Shown here: piece after piece, positions 34,880-46,500 of the stretch
Numbering within the stretch: position 1 is the first letter of the stretch
How the letters are laid out: each line of letters starts with the position of its first letter
Assembly: GCA_035610365.1 (NCBI GenBank)
Contig: CM069433.1
Location: 132,388,545 to 132,452,544, forward strand
Direction of reading: 5' to 3'
Origin: Aquatica leii
Lineage: Eukaryota; Arthropoda; Insecta; Coleoptera; Lampyridae
Length of the DNA: 64,000 bases
The notes under the pieces: generated by a model
What the model saw: the letters and a program-made list of their open reading frames with translations, nothing else
Databases searched by the model: none
What the model was told of the DNA's origin: nothing
Position numbers and translations under genes: made by a program

Positions 34880-36175
34880 CGCATTTGAAGCAAACTACTC
34901 AAAAACTGTAAAACGAACCCTTAACAAGGTTTAACAGGAAACTTGATAAAGCAAGGGCATGTACAAGATGGCTATTTAACACAGTCTAAAAGAGTGGATA
35001 CTGAGAAGAATACATAACCAGCCTTACAACATACAACAATGCCATTAAAAAGGCAAAGAGAGACTCATAGAGAAGTAGAAAATGAACCTACAGCCTCCAA
35101 AAGGCTCTGAGCAAGGACCGCACAGGAAACATCGGTTCTATGCTGACCGAAAGGGGAAAATTTACAGATTCGATTAAAAATACTCTGCTCTTTTAGATAT
35201 TGAAGGAGCATTTGACAATACTACATTCACTTCAATTGCAAGGGCAATGGAGAAAAAAGGCATCACATCTCAAGTGCGAAACTTGGTCAACTCAATGCTT
35301 AGGAATCGGACGGTAACAGCTACTTTGTACGTTAGCACTGTAAGAGCCAAAGTGGCTGGCGGGTGTCCACAAAACAGGGTGCTGTCACCTTTACTATGGT
35401 GCTTCGTCATGGACGGCCTACTACAAGAACTGGAAGGCAACGGTGTACTCGCTTTAAAATACGCCGACGATCTTACCATTATCAATAACAGGAAGATTGG
35501 GGTAAATGTATCGAACATAATATAGAGTTCACTAAACACCGTCGAAAAATGGTACAAAAAAAGGGACCATCAATGAACCCAACTAAGACGGCAATCGTTC
35601 CGTTTACCAAACGACGGAAAACGAATCACATAAAATTACCTACGAGTTACGGAGTCACGCTCTCGACAACAAAAAAAGTCAAATATCTGGGACTCACTCT
35701 TAATACCAGACTGGCTTTCAACGCTCATCTAGAAAAAGTTACAACGAAGGCTATTAGGATTCTTAATACAACTAAACGGATGATAGGGCACACACGGGGA
35801 TTAAAGTCCACAATGATCAAATGGTTATATATTGAGGTGGCAAGGCCCATCATCCCATACGGTGCGATTGTATGGGCTGAAAAAAAACAACCTGAAAAGC
35901 ACAGATTTCAAGCTAGGCAAAGTACAAAGAGTGGCATGTGAGAACAGGAGCGATGAAATCCACGCCCACAGCAGTCATGGAAGCACTACTTTCACTTCCA
36001 CCATTACACCTCGTTACAATTATGGAAGCAAGACAGGCAGGATACAGGCTGCAGATTGATGAACACACGCGTCAATTACCGGCAAAAACAAACCAGGCAT
36101 ATACAACGTGCTACGTGAAGAAACAATCTTAACTATGAAATCCGGCTTCACAAAACATTATCACATATTAAAGAA
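34880..36175 (+). pseudogene. Non-LTR reverse transcriptase pseudogene (I/R1-like group)
   Basis: Frames in order show: 34925-35165, LFNxV...EEYxTSLTTYNNAIKKAKRD and KALSKDRTGNIGSML, the region between endonuclease and RT; then LLDIEGAFDNTTF (about 35195; first catalytic Asp region); ORF 35247-35525 with AGGCPQNRVLSPLLW and KYADDLTII (catalytic YADD intact); ORF 35549-35941 with MNPTKTAIVPF, KVKYLGLTLNTRL and ARPIIPYGAIVW. The 75- and 64-codon frames after this continue the thumb region (KVQRVACENRSD, then LSLPPLHLVTIMEARQAGYRLQ). Part of the early RT between 35165 and 35195 is deleted. Several stops and frame changes make it dead. Endonuclease is not seen. The MITE insertion ends it at 36175. 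Confidence 0.85.
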
Positions 36176-37015
36176 ATTTAAAGTAGGGATGGTGAACTGT
36201 TACTTTTTTCAGTAACAGTAACAAGTTGTTATTATTACTATGTAGTAATAGTTCCAAATAACAGTTATTTTAGTAACAGTTGTAACTGCGTAATCCGTAT
36301 GATTGGAGTATATGTAGATGTAGGTACAGCCATACCTATCCTACCCAATATCCATCCATCCCATTTAAAAAAATATTCTTATTTTTGTTTTTATATTTTC
36401 AATCTTATTTAAATTCTTTCCATAGTATTTTGTTCATGTTAATGTTGCAATTACTTACACAAGGAAACTCCCCTTTGCTTGTTAGGTGGTTGTTACACCT
36501 GTGGGAACTGTCTTATTAGAAAAAGAATGCGTTTAAATTTAAATACCTATTAACCTAACATTCTAGTAATATTGCTATTTTGTTTTTAAAAAAAAAGTAA
36601 AATTATTGGTAAAACGCAGTTTAGGATGAAGCAATAAATTATAAAACAGAATGTAATGGTTTTCAAAACACTTGTATAAATATACATTTAATTTTTAAGT
36701 TGACACAAAAGTAAATATAAATACATAAATAAAACTAACCATTTCGTGAGTACTTTGTTTTAATCCCGTAGACCATAAATCTTCTGGGTTATCACTTCTT
36801 ATTCAATAGTATACGTACTAGGTTAGGTAGGAATAGTATTATGTAGCAGACGTAATGTAAGAACAAAATACTAAAGAAGACCAAGAACGCTTTTTGTAAA
36901 GTTGTTATTAAATAACTGTTATTTTACAACGTTGGTAACAAGTTGTTATTGTTCCGTATTAATAACTGTTACAAAATAATAGTTATTGGAAATACTAGCC
37001 ACCGCTAATTTAAAG
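36176..37015. mobile_element. hAT-like MITE with 8-bp target duplication
   Basis: A perfect 8-bp direct repeat ATTTAAAG (36176-36183 and 37008-37015) bounds an 824-bp element (36184-37007). The ends are TAGGGATGGTGAACTG and, inverted, TAGCGGTGGCTAGTA, imperfect terminal repeats of the TAGNGNTGG kind seen in some hAT families. Subterminal regions on both sides carry many GTAACAG, AACTGTTA and AACAAGTTGTTA words in both orientations, giving strong self-complementarity. There is no coding capacity. It sits between the RT and RNase H parts of the dead non-LTR retrotransposon. Confidence 0.85.
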
Positions 37016-37740
37016 TGATAATACGGCCTCGAGACGAGTGGACAAAAAACATTTACCCGGGTGCGGTTAAAGAAATTATCTGATACACAGATGGGACAAA
37101 CATCGCAACGGTACCGGTGCATGAAGCAGCCACAATGAGAAGCATATTATCGCTGACCGTGGGTAAATATGCGTCCGCTTTTCAAGCTGCTATTGACGGG
37201 TGTGTCGATTATATCTGATAGTCATAGTCAGCGCTACTGGCACTAAAATCGCCACTAATAAAATCGAAATTGATTATGCAATGCATAAACGGCCTGGAAA
37301 TATTGGCAGTCCGCCAACAAGTACAGCTCATCTGGATACCAAAAGACCAAAGTGTTAAGGTAAATTTAACGGCGGATGCGTTAGCTAAAAAGTGCACAAC
37401 AGGGTCATATATAATGAATGCGTTTTTGGAATCGCGTACGAAACCAGAAAAAAAAATAAGAAACTATGAAAAAACTCTTTGGGATGAGGCACACAAAAGT
37501 CTTCCTTACAGAGCCACAGTCGAACACTCAAAATGCACTATCAAGCATGAAGCACTGTAGTTTTAACAAACACATCCATAAAATAGAACTGAAAAGCCTT
37601 TTAAGCCACAGATGCTTGGAGGACAACGAGACTCCGCAGCATCTGCTGTGTAAATGCGAAGCGTATCAAACGCAATGCACAAGAATTCACGGCAAACCAA
37701 AACTAATCCATGATGAGTTCAAAAAAACCTTTTGAAATAG
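37016..37740 (+). pseudogene. Non-LTR retrotransposon RNase H and C-terminal zinc-binding region
   Basis: This continues the element interrupted by the MITE. At about 37083, YTDGTNIATVPVHEA resembles the RNase H start (YTDGS, catalytic Asp). ASAFQAAIDGC follows (FQAE in active enzymes, here FQAA, so the catalytic Glu is changed). A frameshifted SDS is at about 37215. The 96-codon ORF 37270-37560 has VQLIWIPKDQS and ADALAKK, the last catalytic block with Asp of AD. Then HCSFNKHIHKIELKSLLSHRCLEDNETPQHLLCKCEAY, the C-terminal Cys/His cluster of the I/R1-like group, ends at 37735. It is dead. A poly-G run follows at 37748. Confidence 0.75.
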
Positions 37741-37747
37741 GCTTCTT

Positions 37748-37762
37748 GGGGGGGGGGGGGGG
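37748..37762 (+). repeat. Poly-G tract of 15
   Basis: Fifteen consecutive G residues directly follow the end of the non-LTR retrotransposon remnant (stop at 37733-37735). Long G runs are rare in such AT-rich DNA; it could be a decayed 3' tail or an assembly-sensitive homopolymer. Confidence 0.9.
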
Positions 37763-38582
37763 TTGATAAACCACTTGTTGAATAAAATAAAAAAGCAAAG
37801 CGTAGAAATGTAAAGAATCTTGCTCTAAAGTTACTTGATATAAATAGTAGTTCTGAGTATAAGGGTAAAATAAATATTGAATAGTCAACAGACGAATCTA
37901 CTGAAACAATGGCAGTCGTGGAAAAGGACTTCTTTATTAGTATTTTCACTTGAAGGTCGTATAAAGAAAAATAGACCATTGCATTTCGCTGTCCTGAAAA
38001 ACCTTATGTTTTGCATTACAATGGGTTTGAAATCTTCGCGAAACTTCAGCTGCTAAACATGAAAGGGTCATACTAGGTTCCAAAAATGGGCATACCTTTC
38101 ACTTAGAAAATATGAAGAAACTTCTGTAATGCTTTTGACTGTAGCATTTGAATTTATTAAAATAACAAATTCTATGTTGAACGGACTTGTCGTTTAAAGT
38201 ATAGCGGATGACTCAATTATATCAAAACATTTATATATACTTTCAGGCCAGAACATACCCAGAGGTGGTTTAGTTAACCCAAAATTTGGGATAACTGGTT
38301 CACAACGACCTACAAAATTTAAAAAAAATATCAAACAAAAACTGTTTTCGCGGGAAATCAAGTAAACTGATTTGAGGCACCAATTTACATCTAACTGAAA
38401 AGCCAGATGATAGAATCAGTTGTTTCTAGCTCTAGAAATAATTAAATGAAGAGTGATGTAAAAATGTGGCTCTGTAGCTCATAACCACCTGACTTCTCAT
38501 TTCTTAAATAACTGCAAAAAGCAAATAGCAGGGGTGTCGTGAAACTTGTTTAATAATTTCATTGTGCCGTCAGACAAATAAG
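37763..38582. other. Unassigned DNA, probable body of an old DNA element
   Basis: No ORF is recognised. The stretch lies between the non-LTR remnant and a hAT-like terminus. At 38255-38295 there is AGTTAACCCAAAATTTGGGA, a short palindrome. Protein-like scraps were not identifiable. Confidence 0.35.
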
Positions 38583-38595
38583 TTTGAAAACCACA

Positions 38596-40634
38596 AATTG
38601 TAATAAAATAATAAACCATACAAACACTGAAGAATAGAATAGAACTCATGTTTTTAAAGTGTCTTATATTTTCATAATAAATTTATAATCCAAGAAGTTG
38701 AAAATGTATTAGTAATAATTAGTAGGTACAACAGTAACATTAAATCCTATTTCATAAATATCTATGGAAGTACAACCTCACATTGGCATATAAACTTGAC
38801 TTTGAGAACTGTATCAACAGTAAATACCAGACGCTTCAATTATCAAAAAATAGAACGTACGATATGATCCAAGTGCTGCAAGTGCCAAAATATGAGAAAA
38901 TACGTATGCTGCTTTAAGCCAAAATAATAGACTGTGTAATTTTATGTGTCTTCTGCCAAATATATGACCATGACCTCTACACCGTTATAGGTAAAAGTGT
39001 GTTACATTGTAAACCCGTAGCGTAAATACCATTTAAGATTTAATGAATATTTCACGACTGACGATACGCACGGTACTTGCGTAACGCGCCAATTAAAGTG
39101 GTTTTTCTTTCAAACAACGTTAATTACGTGTGGGCTGAATCGTTAGCGATACGCAAATACAGAAATAGATGCGTAATAAATCTTAATGTTAGTTTTAGAA
39201 ATCTAATTACGCACTATTCTTTATCAAGGTAAAAAGTAAAAGGATTCATTCGTAATTAAAGAGAAAAAAAGTGTGTTTAAACGCAGCGGTAGAAAATATA
39301 TTGGTCTTTAAAAAATAAACGAGTTTATTATGTAAATTTGAAAATCGTTGTATATCGTCTTATGTGAACCCACATTTTATATTAATATGGTATGACAATA
39401 TTTCCTAATTCAATTAACTCTTTACGACCTCGACCGAAATACTAGACGTATAGTAAGGTAACGGAGCGCAACATTACGTAATGCTGTAAATCTTTGTTCC
39501 GTATCAAGAAAAAAATTTAATTCGCTAATGTACAGATCGTGATCATTCTTGAGATTCAAAACTTTTTTTTTAGATTCAATTCGGATGCATTAAATTAGTT
39601 TATGAGTTTTAAAAACCAATTAAATTTGAAAAATATTTGTTAAGTTATTTAACTAATATAAGTATGACGATTTGATGAAACAGAAATAAAAGCAAAAAAA
39701 AAAATGATTTAATATTATAGAACAAAGCTTTCGCAGTCAGAAGACTACGCCCATCTACATTAACATACAAAAATATTCTACCTTAAAGCGGAAATTACAA
39801 AAATATGCTTATACTCAAGCCCTTCTGAAATACGTAAATCGGATATAATAAAACAGTCACTCAAACAATGTGAAATTTTAAAAAATGAGGTTAACTACTG
39901 TAACTTTTCTCATTCAATTGATATTTCGAAGGAGTGAATGAATTAAATATAGCAGCAACACACGGAAATTCAAAACTAGTCAAAGTTTATCTATGTATAT
40001 ATTGAAGATCATATACAATGTACATTTTTTATTTACTGTATTAGTACACAAAGTCATATTCGTATTATCAAAATTTAATTTTTAACCATTTTGCATATTG
40101 ATATTTTAATACGTCATTTTACCTTAGTGTATTTCAAATTGATGGATTATTTATAAAAATATGCAAAGTGAAACAATTCTTTGGTTAATAATGATTTAAA
40201 AGATGCAATAATTTTTTAATCATCTGAAACTACATTAAATACTAATTAGCGGTACACATAATAAACAACATATTATTCAATCCTAATCTATATTAGTGTT
40301 TCGCTAGCATTGAATGTCTCTTAACTTAATACTAAATACTCTGAAATCATTAATGTGCCTGATTGAATTCATAAATTAATTCCATTTTTAAAGACCATAA
40401 ACACGAAAATCATTACATATAATCAGAATACTATTTATAGCATGCTGTATACCAAAAGTTAGAACATCTAACTTCTAACTAAATGTCATTGTTGTGTAAT
40501 CGACACGAACTTCTGTCTACAGCTACAGTAATTAGTTAACTTTGTAATTAGAATAAATTTATGTGAAAACAATTTAAGCTAATGTCATTGTTTTTGTTGA
40601 TACATGTATCTAATAAAAAATAGATGCTTGATGT
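38596..40634. other. AT-rich non-coding DNA, nothing recognised
   Basis: There are no ORFs above 60 codons. The segment 39000-39130 is richer in ACG/CGT words than its surroundings, but I see no gene or repeat that explains this. Confidence 0.55.
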
Positions 40635-40705
40635 TGAAAAACTAGTATACGAAACGTCGCGTTAAATAAAAATTATGCCCCTCCTAAAAGAAAGTAATAA
40701 ATGAT
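40635..40705 (+). repeat. PLE pseudo-LTR relic of the 10.3-kb family
   Basis: ACTAGTATACGAAACGT followed by TAAATAAAAATTATGCCCCTCCTAA and AGAAAGTAATA resembles 10726-10799, where GAAACG is followed by a sequence ending TTTTTATTGCCCCTCCTAAGG. Only the terminal half is present, and the CTGANGA half is decayed. Confidence 0.4.
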
Positions 40706-42985
40706 AAAACAATTACGAAAATTGTATGTACTATATAATATACGTATGTATGTTTTTAAGAAAAAACATTTGTTTTTAATATGGTTTTTTAGGATAAATG
40801 CATACATATTGCGTCTTTTTTAAAGCTTATATTTCAGTCACTAATGATCGACAATTATACCATCGTGACTACAAAATGATTTACCAAAAACTAATATTCA
40901 CACATTTTGTCAAATGCAATTAGTCCCAGCAATAATTAGTTCCTGGCTTTTTATCTTCCGATGCTAATTCTCCTGATTCGGCAACGTTAACTTTATAAAA
41001 ACAAAACGTTAACAATTAAATCATTTGTATAAAATTAATAACATTACAACCAATTTCTTTAGAAAGTAAATTATTAGTTTTCTTTTAATACATAAGAAAA
41101 TAATTAACTAGTACAGCAGTCCTCTAACTGCTAAATATAGCCTCAACGAGCAACTCCTAAAGTATTAAGATATTCTATGTCTAATAATTTAATTATATAG
41201 TACACCATTTTCATTAGTTCATTAGCCTCGGTCGGTTACTTCGATAAAACATGGAATATAATTTCGTTATATCTGTTACGAACAAAAAGAAATTTTAAGT
41301 GCATATGCAAATTGTAAAAATATGCATTGGGCACTATTACGCTATTCATATAAAGTTCTACGTACTTAACCAGGACCATAACTTAAAGAAATAACTTAAA
41401 ATGTTTGGTAAAATAAAACTCAAACACAATTTATATTTTAATCCATATTACCTTATTCTAGTTGAAGCAAAACTACTACTATACAGAGTGGTTGATTTCA
41501 CGTTGCCAAGTATATGTATATCTAATTTATTACAAAAACATAATTAAGCAAAAATACTATATATTCAATGCTTACGTATTTAAAAAAGCAAAGTACACAA
41601 AAATTATCATGGCAATTTTAGTTACAATAATTTTTTTAAAATTATTTTTCTGTATTCTGACAAATGATATTAAAAACATCAAAATAGAAACAGTAGTCTT
41701 AAGAAACAAATGAAAGATAGTTGTCAATTAGTTGGCAGTATCATTGTTTTGACCAGGTAAATTATTTTTCACAATTAGTCACAATGGGAGCAAATAATAA
41801 CACTAGCTGACAATTTTAAGCTTTTGCTGCGAGCTCTAAATCGTTCCTGGTTCCAAATTTTCATATTTACAAAGTTTCCTAATTTGTGGACCAACAACTT
41901 TTGTATCAGGCGGCTTTAGAAACTTATTCCCTAAGTATTTAAAATAGCTGCCTTCTTTTTATAGTACTTTCACAGACTGCTTAGTCATTTCTGATTTAAT
42001 GTGTAGAGGAAATAGAAGCATCAAATTAAAATCCACAGCCGAAATTTTAAATAAAATTTTCCAGAAACAATTGAACTCTCCTCACAGTCTAAGTAATAAA
42101 GAAATGATCTTAAGGTCACCACAGCTTTGCCAAAGATGATTTGAATATTAATGAGATTTAATATAGTCGACATACTGTCATACGTTTCTTTTGTGTTTGT
42201 AGAATAAGCCAATGCAATAATTGATGCTACAACGAGTTTGTGACTGTTTTCGACGAGTTGATAAACAATCGCTATTCGGCAAGGTTATATTCAATACTCA
42301 TTTCATACAAAAGTTCATTTGAAACAGTGCAGTAACAGATATTTTTTTTCAATTTTGTAGAAAAAACTGATTTTTTGTGACGTTTCTTCAATACAGAGAT
42401 TCTTGTAGTTGAATGTATAAGATTTGCAAAACAATTTGAATACATTGAAATTAGAAGCTCGTAATCAGTTCTTTTCAAACGTTTGCTTACATATTTAATG
42501 TCTGGATACATTACTTTTTGTTTATTCCTTTTTGAAAACCCTTCAATTTTTACAAGATAGAAGTAACAGTCCGTGATGTGATTGCATACATATTTTTCAT
42601 AACATATTTGAATTACGTCACTGTTTTATAGCTAAGTGCATTTGTTTCTTGCCAGACCGCGTCAACAACTAAACACTATGAATCACCCCGCCGACTGCAA
42701 CTTTTATATCTGCACGTATCGATTCCAGAAGTTTTTATTTAAGTATATTCCGCGATGACTATTATAAATTTATTAGAATTTTGTATTTTTCTCTGGAATG
42801 CGCGACGTCATTTCCTTTGTAGTTACCTCCGCCTTTTAGCCGCAAACATGTACAAGCTTGGTACAATGCTTTTTTAATTTTGAACTTTACGTCAATCTTA
42901 GTGAAAATAGATAAAAATATTATTTTGAAAATGTGACGGGATACCCTATGTTAGAATACAATTCATATGTTTAAAACAGTGCAAT
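40706..42985. other. AT-rich non-coding DNA, nothing recognised
   Basis: The 83-codon plus ORF (41462-41713), 63-codon minus ORF (42021-42212) and 79-codon minus ORF (42272-42511) show no recognisable family. No repeats or RNA genes were seen. Confidence 0.5.
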
Positions 42986-42987
42986 GA

Positions 42988-43527
42988 ATTAATGCCATAG
43001 TTTGGAGCGATGAGTCATGTTTTACAAGAAATGGTATATCCAATAGAAAAAACAACCACTATTGGGATGATAGAAATCTTAGAGAGATACGACTATGCAG
43101 ATTTCAATCTAGATTTTCTATAAACGCATGGTTCGGTGGTGTGAATGATTTCGTTTTAAGTCCATACTTTTATGAAATAAATTTTTCAAGTAATGGGCAC
43201 AAAACTTTTTTCGGCGCCTCCACACAATTTCAAGAGCTGTTAAAGAGGTTTTACGTTAACTGTTTGAAAATAATTGAATAGCAAATGGTGGTCCTGTGCT
43301 TTGGCCAGCCAGGTCGCTCAATCTTTCAACTTTAGATTTTTTTGTTTGGGAATAGCTTAAACACAAGGGTTTTTGTCAACGTTCCAGACAGTATTGATGA
43401 CCTCAAAAATCGAATAACTGAAGACTACCGTCAAATATCTCCGTACATGTTACAAACGGGACGCAAAAATTTACTAAGAAGAGTGTTCAAAACAATGTGG
43501 GACGCTTTGAACATGACATTTAATTAA
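42988..43527 (+). pseudogene. Mariner-like (IS630/Tc1/mariner) transposase pseudogene
   Basis: From about 42991 one frame reads VWSDESCFTRNGISNRKNNHYW, the first catalytic Asp block of a mariner-like DDE/D transposase, then FSINAWFGGVNDFVLSPYF. After disruption around the second Asp (expected HDGAPxH, not found), a second frame gives LWPARSLNLSTLDFFVWE near 43305 (third catalytic position region) with a stop after it. The 61-codon ORF 43342-43527 gives VFVNVPDSIDDLKNRITE and the C-terminus to FN-stop. The N-terminal helix-turn-helix is missing. It is inactive. Confidence 0.75.
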
Positions 43528-46500
43528 TATTTTTGTCTGTTTTAAGTGATTAAAATGTAGTGATGTAATTTGTCTATTATAGTTTTTTATTTGTTTTCTA
43601 AAACTACAGTTCATATTTTAATGTTTTTATTCATATATCAGAATACAAAAAAAAATTAATTATTGTGACTATAGAATGGCAATAATAAATTGTTTGGTAT
43701 CATTATAAAAAGAATTTTAATATTTTTAAGTATATTAGAAAAAAGTAACTGTCGCATTTAAAAAAAATGCGATAGCATTAAATAAAGAGTATTTTTTATT
43801 AATAAACTTTTCTATTTTTATAACAAAATAGATATATGCTTGGACACGTGAAGCCAATCTTTAATGCAATCTTGCATTACTCAAAGTACTACATAACCTA
43901 CCCTACGATCAGCAATAAAAATAGTTATTTTTGGCAGTTAAAGAAAGATAGCTAATTTTTAAAAAGTCGGTAACGCTAATCTCTATGACATAAGTTATTT
44001 ATAACGCTAGCGTAAGCCGGTAACGTAAAGAACGTCAGTTTAATTCACTGTAAATTAAATTAATGCTAATCAAACATAAACTGCTTATAAGTCAAACGAT
44101 CTTAATACTATGTGTTATAATTGTTCATAACCCTAAAAGTACAGGTTGAATATTAAATTATTTTTTAATTTTATTCCATTATACAAATATGTAGTAGTAT
44201 AATTATCTACATTTTAAACCTAGCTTTAGACTTAAAAAGTACACAAGATAGAACCGCATTCATTTCAAATCAACTTTGATTGGGTCAAATTACATATTTA
44301 TAACTTACAGAATTATTATAAGTAACTATTATTAAGTAACTATTAACTACCTCTTCATGAAATATATTTTATTACATCTTAAAACTTTGTTTCTAGTTCA
44401 CTTAATTGTTCTTGCTACAAAACTTGACAGTTGTTTTCAAAACCTCAATATTTTATTTTATCGGTATTATAAGTATCACTTTTATTATGTGCGTGCTAGT
44501 CAATAAAGACATACGTTTTAAAAATCTTCAACTTTATGTTGCGTACAGATGAGTCAAAAGACACCTCCCGTGATTACGACTGTATAAATAAAGTTACTCG
44601 AAAATATTTTTCGATAAAATTTGCTAAACCATTTGATCGATGGATTTCTCGTGAACAACCTCGTGGTAGCAGTACTTTCGAAGTTTAATAAAACTCCATA
44701 AAATGCTTCAGTGACGTTAGTTCGTTGATTTCTAAATATTTTTAGCAACTGATTGACAGTAGTTTATCTCACCGGCACCAATTATAATTCCGAGTTCACT
44801 CCTTAGGCAAGTTACTTGTTTCCATAAGTATTATGCTGTTGATTTGTTTTCTATACCAAAAAACTCGAACTTCTTGGATAAACAGTCAACAGTGTTTTAT
44901 TTTAGTAAAAATTCTACGACCGATATTTTTTACTGTTCTAATTCAGCGTGACTTTTTCAACTTAACAAAAAGAAAACTAAATGAAACGCGTTTTGCAGAT
45001 GCATCAGAGCTTTAATGACAACCGTAAAGTATAGATCCTTGTAGCTTAGATCCTCTTCAAATTAAAACTGTAAAAATTTTAGAGCTTCTTAAATTACATT
45101 CTCAATAAAAATTGTTAAATCGTTGTCGCAGATAGTAGTCTTTACAGAATTCAAATACGAGGTAAACAAATTTCTTTGTAATATCCTTAATGACTTTGTA
45201 GATAAACACTTCTAGTAGGTTAAAAAAGCCTGTAGGCATTTATGTTTCTTATCGAAAACTCTAAATAGGTCGTTAGAAAAATAGTAAAGCATAGTAAACA
45301 GTTTTAGTTTTCATGCAGGAAACCTAAAGTTCTGAATTACTCGTAGTTTATAGCTTCCTTACGTCGACTAACATCAGCAGAGTAAAATTATTTAAAATTT
45401 ATTAAGAAGACATTTCAATATGAATGTAGTAATCTAAAACATGGGTTATTTTTGTCGCAGAATTTTTTTAGGATTGATAGTTTGTTTCTCATATAAGTTT
45501 CATTGGGCTAAAACATCAAACAAAGTTTATTTTTATATAACATCTGTAGTTTATAAATTTATTAACTTAAACATTTATAAAAATTGACGTTTCATATCAT
45601 TGTGATTGCAAATTGTTTTTTTAGGCAAAATTATTTTATTAAATTTAACCAATCAAAGTAATTTATTCTATAACGCTGTTTTAGAAAAATTGTATTTTTT
45701 ATCGTTCTTTAATTTTTTTTCTTATGAGTACAATTTATTTGGTTATTTGTTTCCTGTCGATAAAATACAATTATTTCGGTTTTAATAGAAAGAAAAAAGG
45801 CTAAAGAGTAGTAGTGAAAAATATAGTGAAAACCAATGGTTAAAACTGGAGAAAATAAAAATGATATTTACGATTAATACTCCTAAAAAATATGGAAAAT
45901 TAAGATAAACCTTAAAGAAAAATGATACTATAAAAATAAAAATAAATAAAAAACAAAACTTACATTAATTTTTTTTTTGCAAAAAAAAACTACAGAAACC
46001 TGCATCATTACTGAGAATTAATTACATAAAAGTCAACGACCTCATTACGCAAGCTAAAAAACTTTAAAAGTAATTAACATCATGAAAACACGCAGGAAAA
46101 CCTGTGGCAGTTTTTGTATGTTACCTTTTTAATTGATTCATTTTATCTGAAAAAATGTAATCCATTAACAATTTCCATTTTCCTTTAGAAATGTTTTCTG
46201 CGGCTATTAAAAACGAAACTCGATATTTAAATATAAAAACAAAAAAGTTTCCAGTTTCATTATTGCAATGTTATTTTATGAAATTTTTTTCGGCGTTAAA
46301 TAAAACAAAAAAGTGAAAACTGGTAATAGAACCCTTTTATTTTATACAGTTCACCTGATTATTTAAAATGGAAACAGCAGATGTTATTTCAGCAATGCTG
46401 CTAAAAACACATATGGAGGACTTGAAAAAACACGCAGATATAAATAGCTTCGACCTGCTTTAAAATTCTGGTTTATTGAATTTGCCACGCACAAATTTCA

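Larger units (their letters stand above)
33946..38595. mobile_element. Possible old hAT element hosting nested insertions
   Basis: CAGTGGTACTCAAA (33946-33959) and, 4.6 kb away, TTTGAAAACCACA (38583-38595) are near-inverse and match the common hAT terminus CAGTGGTTCTCAAA. Subterminal GCGCCGC and TGCCGTCAGAC also fit. The interval holds a non-LTR retrotransposon (34.56-37.74 kb) and within it a MITE. The left end interrupts PLE homology at 33945. No 8-bp duplication is visible and no hAT transposase was recognised (a 70-codon minus ORF, 34245-34457, is unassigned). The association of the two ends is an inference. Confidence 0.35.

Noticed and set aside
44554..44748. Mariner N-terminal helix-turn-helix in a 64-codon minus ORF
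   Set aside because: Superficial resemblance only; no catalytic motif follows in the expected direction.
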